64,000 nucleotides of DNA from an uncultured Pseudomonadota bacterium (lineage in GTDB: Bacteria > Pseudomonadota > Alphaproteobacteria > RF32 > CAG-239): the NCBI GenBank assembly GCA_902494875.1, contig CABUUO010000007.1:1-64000 (forward strand), in the 5' to 3' direction. The translations under genes were made by a program, and so were the position numbers. How positions within the stretch are numbered: position 1 is the first letter of the stretch; each line of letters opens with the position of its first letter. The notes beneath the pieces are model-generated. The model was not told where the DNA came from. It did no database searches and saw nothing but the letters and a program-made list of their open reading frames with translations. Below are positions 17,160 to 26,547 of the stretch, piece by piece.

Positions 17160-17190
17160 AAAAAAGCGGGGCTCAAAGCCCCGTTTTATT
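17160..17190 (-). terminator. terminator of yebC
   Basis: Stem ACGGGGC/GCCCCGC with flanking T-run on the minus strand, between yebC and ruvC. Confidence 0.85.
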
Positions 17191-17945
17191 TATTCCGCTT
17201 CCAAAGCCTTCATCACTTCTTCCGAAAACTCGGCGTTATGATACACTTTCTGAACATCATCATCGTCATCAAGAGCATCAATAAAGTCAAGCAGCTTTTG
17301 CGCCGTTTCCAAATCCGTGATATCGGTCTTGACGTTGGCTTTCCAGTCCAGACGCGATGCAGACGGCGTACCGAACTGTTTTTCCAGTGCATCCGTAACC
17401 GCAGCCAGATCATCCGGCAGCGTTTCGATTTCATGATGCTCGTCATCGCTGACAACATCATTGGCACCGGCATTCAGAGCCTCTTCGAACATCTTGTCGG
17501 CATCGGCGGCAGACAGCGGATACTGAATAAAGCCGATACGTTCAAAATTAAAGGCGACCGAACCGCTCTCGCCCATAACGCCGCCGCGTTTTCCGAAAAT
17601 GGTGCGGATGTTTCCGGCCGTGCGGTTTTTGTTATCGGTCATTGCCTCAACAATAATCGCTACCTTGCCCGGTCCGAAACCTTCGTAACGGGCGCTTACA
17701 TAATCGGCTCCGCCGGTCGTTTGGCTGGCTTTGGCAATAGCGCGCTCAATATTGTCTTTCGGCATACTCTCCGCGCGAGCCGCCTGAATGGCCAGACGCA
17801 GACGAGGGTTCTTGTCAGGTTCCGGCAGACCGCTCTTGGCGGCGATTGTAATATCACGAGCCAGCTTGGCAAAAACTTTTGCCTTCTTGGCGTCCTGTGC
17901 ACCTTTACGATACATAATATTTTTAAACTGGGAGTGTCCAGACAT
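17190..17945 (-). CDS. yebC: YebC/TACO1-family translation or transcription factor
   Basis: A 251-residue protein with the invariant family start (SGHSQFKNIMYRKGAQDAKK), the KDNIERAIAKA helix and the TDNKNRT loop. The C-terminus is acidic. Members were named transcriptional regulators, and several act on ribosomes at proline stretches. The genes downstream are ruv genes, the widespread order. Confidence 0.95.
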   Translation of the reverse strand: MSGHSQFKNIMYRKGAQDAKKAKVFAKLARDITIAAKSGLPEPDKNPRLRLAIQAARAESMPKDNIERAIAKASQTTGGADYVSARYEGFGPGKVAIIVEAMTDNKNRTAGNIRTIFGKRGGVMGESGSVAFNFERIGFIQYPLSAADADKMFEEALNAGANDVVSDDEHHEIETLPDDLAAVTDALEKQFGTPSASRLDWKANVKTDITDLETAQKLLDFIDALDDDDDVQKVYHNAEFSEEVMKALEAE

Positions 17946-18092
17946 CTTTTTAACTCCTTAAAAACTCTTAATTTTCAGGCCAACAGCCTGCAACTCGCTG
18001 CGTTTATACAACAAAGCGCTTGTTTTCGCAACAAAAATCTTACTATTTCTGCAACACCTGCCGAAAAACGGCGGCGCAGTTTCCTCCGACGT

Positions 18093-18866
18093 CTAATCGC
18101 TGCCGAGAACCATATAATCCACACGCTGACTGTCCGCGGCCAGAACTCTGATTTTCACACCGTTGATATTCAGCAGTCCCGGCTTGTTGGGAAAGTCATA
18201 TTCGCGAAAGCCGCCGGACTTTGCCGAGGCATAGTCATAATATACAAACCACATACGGTCCAGACGCAAACCGTCATATTTAATGTCAAAACCCTTGGTC
18301 GGTTTGCTTTGTTCGGTAAGCGTCGTAAACACCGGTTCAAACCTGAAATCAGGATTGGACGGCACATAACTCTGTTCCATCAAAATCAAACGCCCGTCCT
18401 TAACCAGACCGACCTTGTCATAAATCTTTCCGGTCGCGGAATTGACCAGCAACACAAAATTTTCCAATTCGTTGGTCACCAGCAGACTGTATTTCTCGCC
18501 GTCAATATGAACATAACCGAGAATTTCCTTGGTCTCGTTGTTCTTAACCACAAACGGCGCCGACACGTTGCTCAAAATAAGGTTGCCGACCGCCCGCAGT
18601 TTTTCGGTCACAAAATAGGTCCGGGTAAAAGTCTTGTCGCTCAAAACCGAATATCCCTTAAACGCGGTCTGAATTTCATTCGCCTTGTAGCTTTTTTCGT
18701 TTATGGCCTGCGTCTTTACCAGTTTCGGAGCATTGTCCTTAAAATCAATGGCAATGGAAGAAAAACTTTCCACCCACCTGCGGCGCGCGTCCCATACGTT
18801 GACCGGACCGGAATAAGCACAAGAGGCAATATAAATCAAACTGCATAAAACAAGGGTCTTTTTCAT
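18093..18866 (-). CDS. lipoprotein of unknown function
   Basis: This 257-residue protein begins with a signal peptide and lipobox IASC (Cys at residue 16), so it should be anchored to a membrane on the periplasmic side. The body has mixed strands and charged residues, without recognisable catalytic motifs. It is monocistronic and divergent from prmA. A 150-nt gap without signals separates it from yebC. Confidence 0.65.
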   Translation of the reverse strand: MKKTLVLCSLIYIASCAYSGPVNVWDARRRWVESFSSIAIDFKDNAPKLVKTQAINEKSYKANEIQTAFKGYSVLSDKTFTRTYFVTEKLRAVGNLILSNVSAPFVVKNNETKEILGYVHIDGEKYSLLVTNELENFVLLVNSATGKIYDKVGLVKDGRLILMEQSYVPSNPDFRFEPVFTTLTEQSKPTKGFDIKYDGLRLDRMWFVYYDYASAKSGGFREYDFPNKPGLLNINGVKIRVLAADSQRVDYMVLGSD

Positions 18867-18957
18867 AAAATTTCTCGCTAAAATTTTAATGTTTTAATAA
18901 TTAATATAATATAAATTACACTAAGTAAATAAATGATTATAAATTATAGGAAAAATA

Positions 18958-19851
18958 ATGAACGACACCCCTGACAACTGGCAGTCGCAAAAAGCCGGCA
19001 GCTGCTGGCAGCTGACTTTTGCCCCGATGACGGAATACCCGGAACCCCTGGCATCTTTTCTGGAAGAATATTTTGGCGTTGTTTCCTGCAATTATAACGA
19101 TGACGGCACCGAACAATACGTCGCCTACCAAAACAACCGTTTTGACGAACAAGACTTTGTCAACGCCGCCCGCAGCAGGGGCATCAGCCTGCCCGCTTAC
19201 GACAAAGAGTTCCTTGAAAGCCAAAACTGGCTGAAAGACTATGTCATCGAATTTCCGCCGGTTGAAGTCGAAGATTTTTTCATTTACGGCGTGCATGAAA
19301 AGGAAACGCCGCAGACCGACAAACTCGCGCTCCGCATTTACGCCGCCACCGCTTTCGGTTCCAGCCATCCGACCACACAAAGCTGCCTGCGGGCCATCAG
19401 CTGGCTGAACAAAAAAAATGTCCCGCACCGAAAAATCCTTGACGTCGGCACCGGCTCCGGAATTCTGTCCTTGGCTGCGGCCAAATTGTGGAACGACTGC
19501 AAAATCACCGCCGTCGACATTGATGAAGAAGCCGTCTGGGTCACCAGACAAAACGCTTTGGATAACCGGCTTCAGGATCATTTCACAATTGAAGTCAGCA
19601 ACGGATACGATTCTGAAATCGTACGCGCTCATGCGCCTTACGACCTTATCTTTGCCAACATTCTGGCCAGACCTTTAATCGAAATGGCGCCGGACTTATA
19701 TCAAAGCCTCAAACCGGGCGGACACTGCGTTTTGTCGGGTTTTGTGGACGATCAGGTCGACTGGGTGGTCGGCACCCACCAAAAACAGGGGCTGAAACTC
19801 TTAAAAATGTTTGAATTTGAAAACTGGCGTGCCGCCGTTATGGAGAAATAA
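18958..19851 (+). CDS. prmA: PrmA, ribosomal protein L11 methyltransferase
   Basis: A 297-residue methyltransferase with SAM motif I ILDVGTGSGILSLAA near 160, motif II TAVDIDEEAV and the FANILARPLIE motif. The N-terminal third is the L11-binding domain. It trimethylates ribosomal protein L11 in related species. It is followed after 1 nt by pepP. Confidence 0.93.
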   Translation: MNDTPDNWQSQKAGSCWQLTFAPMTEYPEPLASFLEEYFGVVSCNYNDDGTEQYVAYQNNRFDEQDFVNAARSRGISLPAYDKEFLESQNWLKDYVIEFPPVEVEDFFIYGVHEKETPQTDKLALRIYAATAFGSSHPTTQSCLRAISWLNKKNVPHRKILDVGTGSGILSLAAAKLWNDCKITAVDIDEEAVWVTRQNALDNRLQDHFTIEVSNGYDSEIVRAHAPYDLIFANILARPLIEMAPDLYQSLKPGGHCVLSGFVDDQVDWVVGTHQKQGLKLLKMFEFENWRAAVMEK

Positions 19852-19852
19852 A

Positions 19853-21553
19853 ATGACATTGGCCGAATTCCAAACCTGGCTCAAAAAACATAAAATCGAC
19901 GCTTATTATCTCACCCGCAACAATATGTTTCTGGATGAAGACATTCTGCCGGAAGAAAACAAGATTATGGCGCTGACCGGTTTCAGCGGTTCCGCCGGCA
20001 ATCTGATAATTACGCCGGAAAAAGCCTTTCTGTTTGTTGACGGCCGATATCAGCTCCAGGCCGGGCTGGAAACCGATTCCGAAACAGTCGAAATATTGTG
20101 CACCGTCGCAGCATCGCCGCATTCCTGGCTGCGACAGAACTTTTCAAATAACAGACGCCGCATCATGTATGACCCCTGGTGTCTGGCGGCGGAAGAGCTG
20201 GAACGACTTGTCCAAGACCTCCCGGGAACAAAATTTATTGCCGACGACAAACAACTGCCGGGACCGCGCCTTTCGGAAAAAAGCGCTCACGTTTTTGAAC
20301 TCGGTGAACAATATGCCGGCATCAGCAAAGAAGAAAAAATTTCCGGCCTGTTGCAAACGATGGCCGCCCATAATCTGGACGCCTACCTGATTACCTCCGC
20401 CAGCGAAGTATCCTGGCTGCTGAATCTGCGCTCCGACGCGCTGCCGGATTCTCCGGTCGTAAGAGCCTATGCTCTGGTCAAAAAAGACGGTTCCGCCGTT
20501 CTGTTCGGAGAACATCTGGACTACCCCGGCGTCCGCTCTTTCGCCGAGCTCGGCAAAACCATGAAAAAAATCAGAAAAGGCCGGCTGGGTGTCTCATACC
20601 GCCGGATGCCGCAGATTATCAGCGAACTTTGCGGCCCGAACATCTGCCTGATGTCCGACGCTTTGGAAAAAGACAAAGCCGTCAAAAATCCGGTCGAAAT
20701 TCAGGGCTTCAAAAAAGCGCACCAAAGGGACGCCGTCGCCATGATAGAATTTCTGTTCTGGCTTGAAAACAATTGGCAGGGCAAAACCGAGCTCGATATC
20801 GTCGAAAAAATAGATTCTTTGCGACGGGAACAGGACTTATACTACGCCAAAAGTTTCGACACCATTGCCGGCACCGGCTCCAATGGCGCCGTCATTCATT
20901 ATCATCCGACGGTCAAAACCAATAAAACGCTTGAAAAGAATTCGGTTTTGCTGCTGGACAGCGGCGCTCATTATTTTGACGGCACCACCGACATCACCCG
21001 AACCATAGCTTTGGGCACCCCGGCGCCGGACATTATCAACGACAACACCATGGTTCTCAAGGCACATATTGAGCTGGCCTCGACTCTCTTTCCGACCGGA
21101 ACACCGGGCAGAGCCTTAGACCCGATCTGCCGCCGGGAACTGTGGAACGAAGGCAAAAACTATGCCCACGGCACCGGACACGGCGTCGGTTTTATGCTGA
21201 ATGTTCACGAAGGTCCGCAAAACATTTCCGCCGCCGGTTCGTCTTATGGATTTCTCCCCGGTATGGTTACCTCTATTGAGCCGGGATACTACAAGGAAAA
21301 CGCCTACGGCATCCGCATCGAAAATCTGTATTACGTTACGGAGGCCGCCGACAAAAATCTGGAAAGCCCGATGCTTAAATTTAAAGTTTTAACCTTAGTG
21401 CCTATTGATAAACGCCTGATTAACAAATATCTCTTAAGCGAAGGGGAAATAAAATGGCTTAACGACTATCACCAAAAAGTCTTAACCGCAATCGGCCCGC
21501 TGCTGGACAACGGCCCTGCGGAATGGCTTCGGGAGGCCTGCTCCCCGCTGTAA
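19853..21553 (+). CDS. pepP: Xaa-Pro aminopeptidase P (M24B, long form)
   Basis: A 566-residue three-domain aminopeptidase P with two creatinase-like N-terminal domains and a M24 catalytic domain. Metal ligands are visible: D in LLDSGAHYFDG, D in TTDITR, H in GTGHGVGF, E in SIEPGYY and E in GIRIENL. It cuts the residue before proline in peptides. The start is set by GGAG 8 nt upstream; it follows prmA by 1 nt. The long form resembles eukaryotic and alphaproteobacterial enzymes. Confidence 0.92.
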   Translation: MTLAEFQTWLKKHKIDAYYLTRNNMFLDEDILPEENKIMALTGFSGSAGNLIITPEKAFLFVDGRYQLQAGLETDSETVEILCTVAASPHSWLRQNFSNNRRRIMYDPWCLAAEELERLVQDLPGTKFIADDKQLPGPRLSEKSAHVFELGEQYAGISKEEKISGLLQTMAAHNLDAYLITSASEVSWLLNLRSDALPDSPVVRAYALVKKDGSAVLFGEHLDYPGVRSFAELGKTMKKIRKGRLGVSYRRMPQIISELCGPNICLMSDALEKDKAVKNPVEIQGFKKAHQRDAVAMIEFLFWLENNWQGKTELDIVEKIDSLRREQDLYYAKSFDTIAGTGSNGAVIHYHPTVKTNKTLEKNSVLLLDSGAHYFDGTTDITRTIALGTPAPDIINDNTMVLKAHIELASTLFPTGTPGRALDPICRRELWNEGKNYAHGTGHGVGFMLNVHEGPQNISAAGSSYGFLPGMVTSIEPGYYKENAYGIRIENLYYVTEAADKNLESPMLKFKVLTLVPIDKRLINKYLLSEGEIKWLNDYHQKVLTAIGPLLDNGPAEWLREACSPL

Positions 21554-21571
21554 CAACATGCGGAGGAAAAG

Positions 21572-22030
21572 ATGAAAAAGAACAAAATTCTGTTTCTGGC
21601 GGCTTTGATATTGTCCCTTTGTCCGCCGGCTCGGGCAGAGCTTATATACGAAGGCGGTTATAACCCCAACCTCAGCTTCCAGCAGTATCTGGAAGCGGCA
21701 TATCCCAAACCGCAGCGCTCCGTCATTTATATTTTCACCGCTAACGAACAATGCTACGGCTGCCCGCAGACCGTCAGTCTCATCCGGCAGATTTACGATC
21801 AGGAATATACCAACGTTTACGATTTGCAGCAGATCAATTACGAGCAGGATCGGGAATACAACTACATTCAGGCCTATAATCTCAGCCAGCCGCTGGAAAT
21901 CGTTTTGGTCAAGGTTCAGGACGGAGAAACCGTCGGCTACAAAAAGCTGCACAACCTGCAGTTCCAATACGACGACCCGACAAGCTTCAGAGAAACTTTC
22001 GAAACCGACGTCAACAGCTTTTTTAACTGA
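21572..22030 (+). CDS. secreted thioredoxin-fold-like protein with CYGC motif
   Basis: A 152-residue protein with a signal peptide (cleavage after ARA, residue 22). The mature part holds FTANEQCYGCPQ, a CxxC pair placed after a beta strand as in thioredoxin-like folds. There is no other cysteine in the mature protein, which fits a redox active site. It may act as a periplasmic disulfide or cytochrome-maturation factor. GGAGGAAAAG precedes the ATG. It is the third gene of the prmA-pepP unit. Confidence 0.65.
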   Translation: MKKNKILFLAALILSLCPPARAELIYEGGYNPNLSFQQYLEAAYPKPQRSVIYIFTANEQCYGCPQTVSLIRQIYDQEYTNVYDLQQINYEQDREYNYIQAYNLSQPLEIVLVKVQDGETVGYKKLHNLQFQYDDPTSFRETFETDVNSFFN

Positions 22031-22049
22031 ATTATACTTTTTTATGATG

Positions 22050-22251
22050 AATCTGCTAAAAAGTTATGCTGCGACGAAACTTTTAAGCAACGTGTACAAA
22101 AACGTACACAAGCGAAAAAATTTCTAACATGATGACCTTTCCTCTTAAATAAATCCGCTAAAAGGTTATGCTGCGACGAAGCTTTTAAGCGACGTGTACA
22201 AAACGTACACGAGCGAAAAAATTTCTAGCATGATAACCTTTTAACGGATTT
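22050..22251. repeat. two tandem copies of a 100-nt hairpin repeat
   Basis: Copy 1 (22050-22140) and copy 2 (22152-22241) agree at roughly nine bases in ten. Each contains GCGACGAA, a TTTTAAGC stretch and an inner perfect palindrome GTGTAC/GTACAC. The ends of copy 2 (22151-22172 and 22227-22251) are inverted repeats of about 22 bp, so the unit folds into a large three-way hairpin. It lies between two convergent genes and overlaps the stop of the minus-strand one. It is not a classical terminator; it looks like a mobile intergenic repeat. Confidence 0.8.
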
Positions 22252-23212
22252 ATTTCCCCAGCCGGCGGCGTTTGTCAAACCCCAAATACCACTCGTAGGT
22301 CATCAGCACTACTCCGGAGACGACCAGCGGCAGCAGATAATATATAATACGATATGCAATCAACGCGCCGAACAAATTGGCCGCATTTCCTTCCCCGCCG
22401 GGGATAATAAACAAAAACAGCCCTTCAAACACGCCCAGACCGCCCGGCACCTGGCTGAACACGCCCAAAACCTGCGCAATAATGAAAACACCGATAAACA
22501 CGTCAAACGGAATATCAATAAACGGAATCAGGGAGAAATACAGCACCAGCGAAGCCAACAGGATATCGGCACCGCCGAGAAAAACCTGCGCCAGCGCCAT
22601 CTTAAAGCTCGGAATGTCAAACTCGACATCCTTGATGATTATCGGCTTTTTATAAAACAATGTCGCCCAGAAATACAAAAGCAGACCGACAGCCGCTACT
22701 ATTGTCGTAACCAGGGTTGTCATCTTAGAAACAGAACCTTCTCCGAACGCATGGTCCGGCGTCAGAAAATACCCCATAATGATTAAAAAGAAACAGCCGA
22801 AAAGATAGGTAAATCCGGAAAAGGTCACCATCCGCACAATCTCCGAGGCATGAAAACGCCAGCGCGTATACAGCCGATAACGGATAGAACCGCCGGAAAC
22901 AATGGCGTGCCCGGCATTGTTGCTGATGGAAAAACCGATGAAACCGGCAAATATCCATTTCCAGGCTGAAATTTTCCGGCCGATATAACGCAGCGCCAAA
23001 TAGTCGTAAGAAGAAAGGGCAACATAACCGAAAAAAGACGCGACGCAGGCATAAACCAAATTCCGGTCGGGAATGCTCAGCAAAGCGGTCTTGATGTCGT
23101 CCCAGGAATATTTGGAAAGCTGATTATAAAGCATATATGCGGCAAAAACAAAGAAAAACAGCCCTGCCCAGGAGACCATTTTTTTCAGAAAACGTTTTGT
23201 TTTAAAAGACAT
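22250..23212 (-). CDS. UPF0104/LPG-synthase-type membrane protein
   Basis: A 320-residue membrane protein with about eight helices of the lysylphosphatidylglycerol-synthase transmembrane family. Family hallmarks are GFSISNNAGHAIVSGGSIRYR near 100 and QVPGGLGVFEG near 260. This is the flippase-like half only; no aminoacyl-transferase domain follows. It may translocate a lipid. The ATG at 23212 is preferred over an upstream TTG. Its stop lies inside the hairpin repeat. Confidence 0.82.
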   Translation of the reverse strand: MSFKTKRFLKKMVSWAGLFFFVFAAYMLYNQLSKYSWDDIKTALLSIPDRNLVYACVASFFGYVALSSYDYLALRYIGRKISAWKWIFAGFIGFSISNNAGHAIVSGGSIRYRLYTRWRFHASEIVRMVTFSGFTYLFGCFFLIIMGYFLTPDHAFGEGSVSKMTTLVTTIVAAVGLLLYFWATLFYKKPIIIKDVEFDIPSFKMALAQVFLGGADILLASLVLYFSLIPFIDIPFDVFIGVFIIAQVLGVFSQVPGGLGVFEGLFLFIIPGGEGNAANLFGALIAYRIIYYLLPLVVSGVVLMTYEWYLGFDKRRRLGK

Positions 23213-23325
23213 ATCGGAACCCAAACCCCATAAAAAAGATAATGCTTATAAATAAATAGCACGACATTTGCATTTAACAACAATATTAAAAGAGGTTTGT
23301 CCACAAAAATCGTAAAATTAAAGGG

Positions 23326-24318
23326 TTAAAGCCCGGTTTTCTTATTCAGTTTTAACAGATCGATAATTGAAAACACGCTGTAAAACTGGCTGACCACTTC
23401 CCGCATCCGACCATACCTCGCTGTTGTCGAAAACAAAGACGTGGTCTCAAACATATCTTTGCCGGTTGAAACGGCGATAAACAGTTTGTTATCAAAAAAG
23501 CTGAACTCAATCTTTCGGCCGTGGAAACGTTTTTTCACTTCCAAAATCCTGTCCATAAAAGCTGTTGTCAGCAAATAGCGCGCCTCAACCTGATCATTGG
23601 AAAAAGCTTCGAATTTCCGTTCAAAAACGCTATCTTCAAGACACACCTTCTCCAATTTCACGGTCTCGTTTTTAATAACGCAGCGCGGCGCGAACATCAA
23701 AAAGTTGAAAAACCCCCAGTCGTCGCGTACCACCGTCTGCCCGGAAAAAGGCTTGTTCATATCCAGAACAATGATTATCCCCTTAAAAACCGTACTTTCC
23801 CGCGACCCCTTATTCGTCTGAACCACAATTGTCAGTCTTTCTTCGGAAACCTGCATGTTCACACCGTTATAAGTACCGGTGAAAAAATCGTCGCCGTATT
23901 GCCGGTCATATTTCCCGATCAGCCCGGATTTACACAGGACGTGCTCGTCCGTCCCTCTCCCTTCCGCATACCTGAAATTGCCGAAAAAAGCCAGGATCTT
24001 ATCCATCGTCTGCTTTTTTGTCTCGCTTTTATAGGCCGTGAAAGGATGCGAAAGAGTCAAAAACATTACGACCAATATGGCTGCAACGGTATACTCTCCG
24101 GCCTTGCTATCAAAATACGCGCCCAATGCCGGCCACACGCCGCACCAATAAATCAATCCGGCAATCAGCGCAACAAATATAAACAGCCATTTCCAGAAAA
24201 AGAACAAATACTTCCGCCGGACTTTCTCCAAACCTGAAAACTTATTTCCGAGATTTTCGTTATAATAGGCCAAAAACCTTGCCTGCAATGCTGCCAATTC
24301 CCGATTCACCCGCCGCAT
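23326..24318 (-). CDS. DUF3137-like membrane protein
   Basis: A 330-residue protein with two N-terminal helices (about 45-65 and 75-95) and a cytoplasmic body. The body contains FKGIIIVLDMNKPFSG, VCLEDSVFERKFEAFSNDQVEARYLL and IEFSFFDNKLFIAV, a pattern matching DUF3137. The function is unknown. AAGGTGA lies 7 nt ahead of the chosen ATG. It is monocistronic, divided from the metal-ATPase gene by about 50 nt. Confidence 0.72.
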   Translation of the reverse strand: MRRVNRELAALQARFLAYYNENLGNKFSGLEKVRRKYLFFFWKWLFIFVALIAGLIYWCGVWPALGAYFDSKAGEYTVAAILVVMFLTLSHPFTAYKSETKKQTMDKILAFFGNFRYAEGRGTDEHVLCKSGLIGKYDRQYGDDFFTGTYNGVNMQVSEERLTIVVQTNKGSRESTVFKGIIIVLDMNKPFSGQTVVRDDWGFFNFLMFAPRCVIKNETVKLEKVCLEDSVFERKFEAFSNDQVEARYLLTTAFMDRILEVKKRFHGRKIEFSFFDNKLFIAVSTGKDMFETTSLFSTTARYGRMREVVSQFYSVFSIIDLLKLNKKTGL

Positions 24319-24366
24319 AACCGTCACCTTTCACGATTATTAAAACATAAGGCGATGAAATAATCC

Positions 24367-26223
24367 TTAACACTTTTTATAAAAAAACAAAGCCCGCATT
24401 GCATTCAATATTGCAATAACAGAAACGCCGACATCGGCAAACACCGCCGCCCAGATGGATACGAACCCCATGGCCCCGCAGCCCAGTACCAGAAGTTTCA
24501 CTCCCAAAGCAAAAACAACGTTCTGCCGCGCTATGTTCAACGTACGGCGCGCAATACATATTGCCGTTGCAATTTTAGACGGTTCATCGGTCATAATTAC
24601 CACGTCTGCCGCTTCGATTGCCGCATCGGAACCGATTCCGCCCATGGCGATGCCGATGTCCGAACGGGCAAGAACCGGCGCATCATTAATACCGTCGCCG
24701 ACAAACAACAGTTTGCCGTCTGCGGATTTTCCGGCAATCAACCTTTCCAGCTTTTCAACCTTGCCAGCCGGCAGCAGCTCCGCATGAACCTCGTCTATAC
24801 CGACTTTTGCGGCTGTTTCTTCGCCAATCGACTGCAGATCACCGGTCAGCATTACTGTTTTCAAAACCCCGCGCTGTTTCAACAAAGCGATTGCTGCCGC
24901 TGCATCGGCTTTTATTTCGTCGCTGATAAGCAGAAAACCGGCATATTTTCCATCCTCGGCCACATAAACGACCGTTCCTCCGGCCGCAACCTCCGGCACT
25001 TTTATTTTCATCTCCTGCATCAGCCTGGTATTCCCGGCGGCAATCTCCCGGCCTTCAAACATAATTTTCAGCCCCTGTCCATGTATCTCTTCAACGTCGT
25101 TGATTTTAGACAGGTCAATTTCTTCTCCATAAGCCTCTTTAATGGATTCGCCGATCGGATGCGTCGAATAGGCTTCGGCATAGGCAGCCAGCCGCAGAAG
25201 TTCTTCCCTGCTTATTCCCTGCGGATTAATCTCCGTCACCTTAAAACGACCTTTGGTCAGGGTCCCGGTCTTGTCAAAAACCACAATCTCGGCTCGTGCC
25301 AACCCCTCAAGATAATTGCTGCCCTTAATCAGAACCCCGGCCTTGGAAGCCGCGCCCAAACCGCCGAAAAAGCTGAGCGGAACGGAAATAACCAGCGCAC
25401 ACGGACAGGAAATAACCAAAAACGTAATCGCCCGGTACAGCCACGTATCAAAAACCTGTCCCGCAAACAACAGCGGCGGCAGAACCGCCAGTAAAACCGC
25501 CAATACAACAACCGCCGGCGTATAATAACGGGCAAACCGGGTAATAAAATTTTCAATGTTGGCCTTCTGCGACGACGCGTTTTCCACCAAATCCAAAATC
25601 CGCGCCACCGTAGAATTGGCAAACTCCCGACTGACTTCAATTTCCAGCACGCCGGTCAGATTAACGCAGCCGCTGATAACCTCGTCTCCGGCCTCAGCCT
25701 CACACGGCAGGGATTCCCCGGTCAACGCCGCGGTATCAATACTCGAAAAACCTTTAACCACCTTTCCGTCCAGCGGAATCTTCTCACCGGGACGCACGAC
25801 GATCGTCTCACCGACGCTGACTTCTTCCGGATCCACGGTTTCGATTTTTTCTCCGCGCAAAACATTCGCATAATCGGGACGGATGTCCATCAGCGCCGCA
25901 ATGGAGCGGCGTGACTGGTTGACGGCATAGCTTTGAAAAAACTCCCCGACCTGATAAAACAGCATCACCGCGGCCGCCTCAGCATAATCTTTCAAAAAAA
26001 TCGCGCCAAACGTCGCCACAACCATTAAAAAATTCTCATCAAAGACCTGCCCTTTCAGAATATTGCGCCCTGCCTTGAAAACAATCGGCGCCCCAACCAG
26101 CAGATAGCTGGACGCCAGCAGCGCAAGTCTGCCCTCCCCGCTCACAGGAAGCGCCAGTCCCGAAACAAACAGAATCAAAGCCGCAATAATCATACACAGG
26201 CGTTTTTTGAGAATTTTCGTCAT
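24367..26223 (-). CDS. heavy-metal P1B-type ATPase (Zn/Cd/Pb class likely)
   Basis: A 618-residue efflux ATPase. It carries the metal-binding CPC in ISCPCALVIS, phosphorylation site DKTGTLTKG, HP motif STHPIGES, ATP-binding GDGINDAPVL and eight predicted helices. The pairing with an ArsR of the CxCxxC type suggests Zn, Cd or Pb over copper. Unlike most ZntA proteins it has no N-terminal HMA domain; that domain is a separate 72-residue protein encoded just upstream. It is the last gene of a three-gene metal resistance set. Confidence 0.93.
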   Translation of the reverse strand: MTKILKKRLCMIIAALILFVSGLALPVSGEGRLALLASSYLLVGAPIVFKAGRNILKGQVFDENFLMVVATFGAIFLKDYAEAAAVMLFYQVGEFFQSYAVNQSRRSIAALMDIRPDYANVLRGEKIETVDPEEVSVGETIVVRPGEKIPLDGKVVKGFSSIDTAALTGESLPCEAEAGDEVISGCVNLTGVLEIEVSREFANSTVARILDLVENASSQKANIENFITRFARYYTPAVVVLAVLLAVLPPLLFAGQVFDTWLYRAITFLVISCPCALVISVPLSFFGGLGAASKAGVLIKGSNYLEGLARAEIVVFDKTGTLTKGRFKVTEINPQGISREELLRLAAYAEAYSTHPIGESIKEAYGEEIDLSKINDVEEIHGQGLKIMFEGREIAAGNTRLMQEMKIKVPEVAAGGTVVYVAEDGKYAGFLLISDEIKADAAAAIALLKQRGVLKTVMLTGDLQSIGEETAAKVGIDEVHAELLPAGKVEKLERLIAGKSADGKLLFVGDGINDAPVLARSDIGIAMGGIGSDAAIEAADVVIMTDEPSKIATAICIARRTLNIARQNVVFALGVKLLVLGCGAMGFVSIWAAVFADVGVSVIAILNAMRALFFYKKC

Positions 26224-26238
26224 TATCGGATCCTTTTT

Positions 26239-26457
26239 CTAGAAAACGATTTCACAATCAGGTTCAATCTTATTCATCGTTTTCTTCACCTCAGCCATAA
26301 CCTTGTCCAGGATTTCCGGCTCGGTTTCTATAACCAGCTTTTGCGTCATAAAACTGACCGAAGCATTGGCGACACCCTCTATTTTTTTAATTGCAGCCTC
26401 AATTTTCGCCGCGCAGTTGGCACAGTCCAGATTCTCCAGTTTGTATACTTTTTTCAT
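26239..26457 (-). CDS. free HMA-domain metal-binding protein
   Basis: A 72-residue ferredoxin-like metallochaperone, with metal site LDCANCAAK near residue 10 and the EGVANASVSF strand typical of HMA domains. It probably hands metal to the adjacent ATPase, replacing the domain that protein lacks. GGGGCGGCG lies ahead of the ATG. A sigma70-like promoter with overlapping palindromes precedes it. Confidence 0.9.
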   Translation of the reverse strand: MKKVYKLENLDCANCAAKIEAAIKKIEGVANASVSFMTQKLVIETEPEILDKVMAEVKKTMNKIEPDCEIVF

Positions 26458-26474
26458 CGCCGCCCCATTAAACA

Positions 26475-26547
26475 ATTAAACATATATTTAATCATAATAA
26501 AAAAAACAATACCTGTCAAGAACAATTAAAAAGACATTTAATTGTTC
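26475..26547 (-). promoter_or_regulatory. sigma70-type promoter with ArsR-type operators ahead of HMA-ATPase
   Basis: On the minus strand TTGACA (26514-26519), a 17-bp spacer and TATGAT (26491-26496) form a near-consensus promoter. An 18-bp near-palindrome (26475-26492) overlaps the -10 and the start region. A second perfect inverted repeat with 11-bp arms (26520-26530 and 26537-26547) abuts the -35 and spans the stop of the arsR gene. These are the expected ArsR/SmtB binding sites. Confidence 0.75.

Noticed and set aside
17238..18848. 536-codon plus-strand ORF across yebC and the lipoprotein gene
   Set aside because: It is antisense to two well-supported genes and spans their intergenic gap, and has no family features or ribosome site.
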